From the NCBI GenBank assembly GCA_046760445.1, contig JBHIEE010000155.1:1-5584 (forward strand): a stretch of DNA of 5,584 nucleotides. The letters are read 5' to 3'. The position numbers and the translations under genes were made by a program. The notes below the pieces were generated by a model, which had not been told where the DNA came from, made no database searches, and saw only the letters and a program-made list of their open reading frames with translations. The stretch is from JBHIEE01 sp046760445 (GTDB lineage Bacteria > Acidobacteriota > Aminicenantia > JdFR-78). Each line of letters begins with the position of its first letter. Within the stretch, counting starts at the first letter, position 1. Below, piece by piece: positions 5,558-5,584 of the stretch.

Positions 5558-5584
5558 CTTGGTGTTTCTTATCCTCAAGACTTT
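5495..5584 (+). CDS. N-terminus of a probable exported protein, likely BamA/TamA-type outer-membrane partner (partial)
   Basis: An ATG eight bases after the tamB stop opens a frame that runs 30 codons to the window edge, starting MTENRSSWRVLVCLLISVF and continuing through CLLGVSYPQDF. A short polar, basic start (MTENRSSWR), a hydrophobic core of about 15 residues, then a polar YPQDF look like a Sec signal peptide. In many diderm bacteria tamB is followed directly by a gene for a BamA/TamA (Omp85) protein, which is the basis for the proposed identity; nothing diagnostic of Omp85 lies inside the window. There is no Shine-Dalgarno sequence before the ATG, so expression probably depends on coupling to tamB. 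The start codon and the signal-peptide codons lie within the 7-base inverted repeat array at 5490-5557. The true start could lie further downstream if that array is intergenic. Confidence 0.55.
   Translation, partial: MTENRSSWRVLVCLLISVFCLLGVSYPQDF

Overview
This window looks like bacterial DNA from a diderm (Gram-negative) organism. It encodes a full-length TamB-family translocation/lipid-transport protein, which only makes sense with an outer membrane, and a biotin carboxyl carrier protein. The species cannot be named from the sequence. Base composition is uneven. By eye, the first gene fragment and the GMC oxidoreductase remnant (about 477-1340) are near 45-50% GC. The block from about 1470 to the end is clearly AT-rich, with many AAA, TTA, ATT and GAA codons.

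Layout, left to right. (1) 1-64, minus strand: the N-terminus of a zinc-type/quinone-oxidoreductase-like medium-chain dehydrogenase, with a strong ribosome binding site and a near-perfect sigma-70 promoter at 149-176. (2) 65-483: an AT-rich non-coding stretch holding that promoter, a palindrome in the mRNA leader, and a cluster of three copies of an operator-like motif (237-291). (3) 486-1340, plus strand: the C-terminal half of a GMC-family FAD oxidoreductase (long-chain-alcohol-oxidase type). The active-site His/Asn are kept but the N-terminal FAD-binding half is absent, so it is most likely a 5'-truncated pseudogene. (4) 1341-1589: non-coding, with a GC-rich hairpin and a plausible promoter. 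(5) 1590-2084: a biotinyl carrier protein of the acyl-CoA carboxylase type. (6) 2085-5486: a TamB-like protein whose ATG directly follows the carrier's stop codon. (7) 5495 to the end: the first 30 codons of a probable exported protein. By position next to tamB it is probably the BamA/TamA-type outer-membrane partner.

Genes 5-7 form one tightly packed plus-strand operon (junctions of 0 and 8 bases). It probably links a biotin-dependent carboxylase subunit with envelope lipid or protein transport. The start of gene 7 lies inside an inverted array of 7-base repeats (5490-5557), which is the most unusual structure in the window. I do not see a CRISPR array, tRNA, rRNA, transposase or a clearly new defence or biosynthetic system. 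The findings are the truncated oxidoreductase and composition step, the operator-like repeat cluster, and the repeat-embedded start of the last gene.
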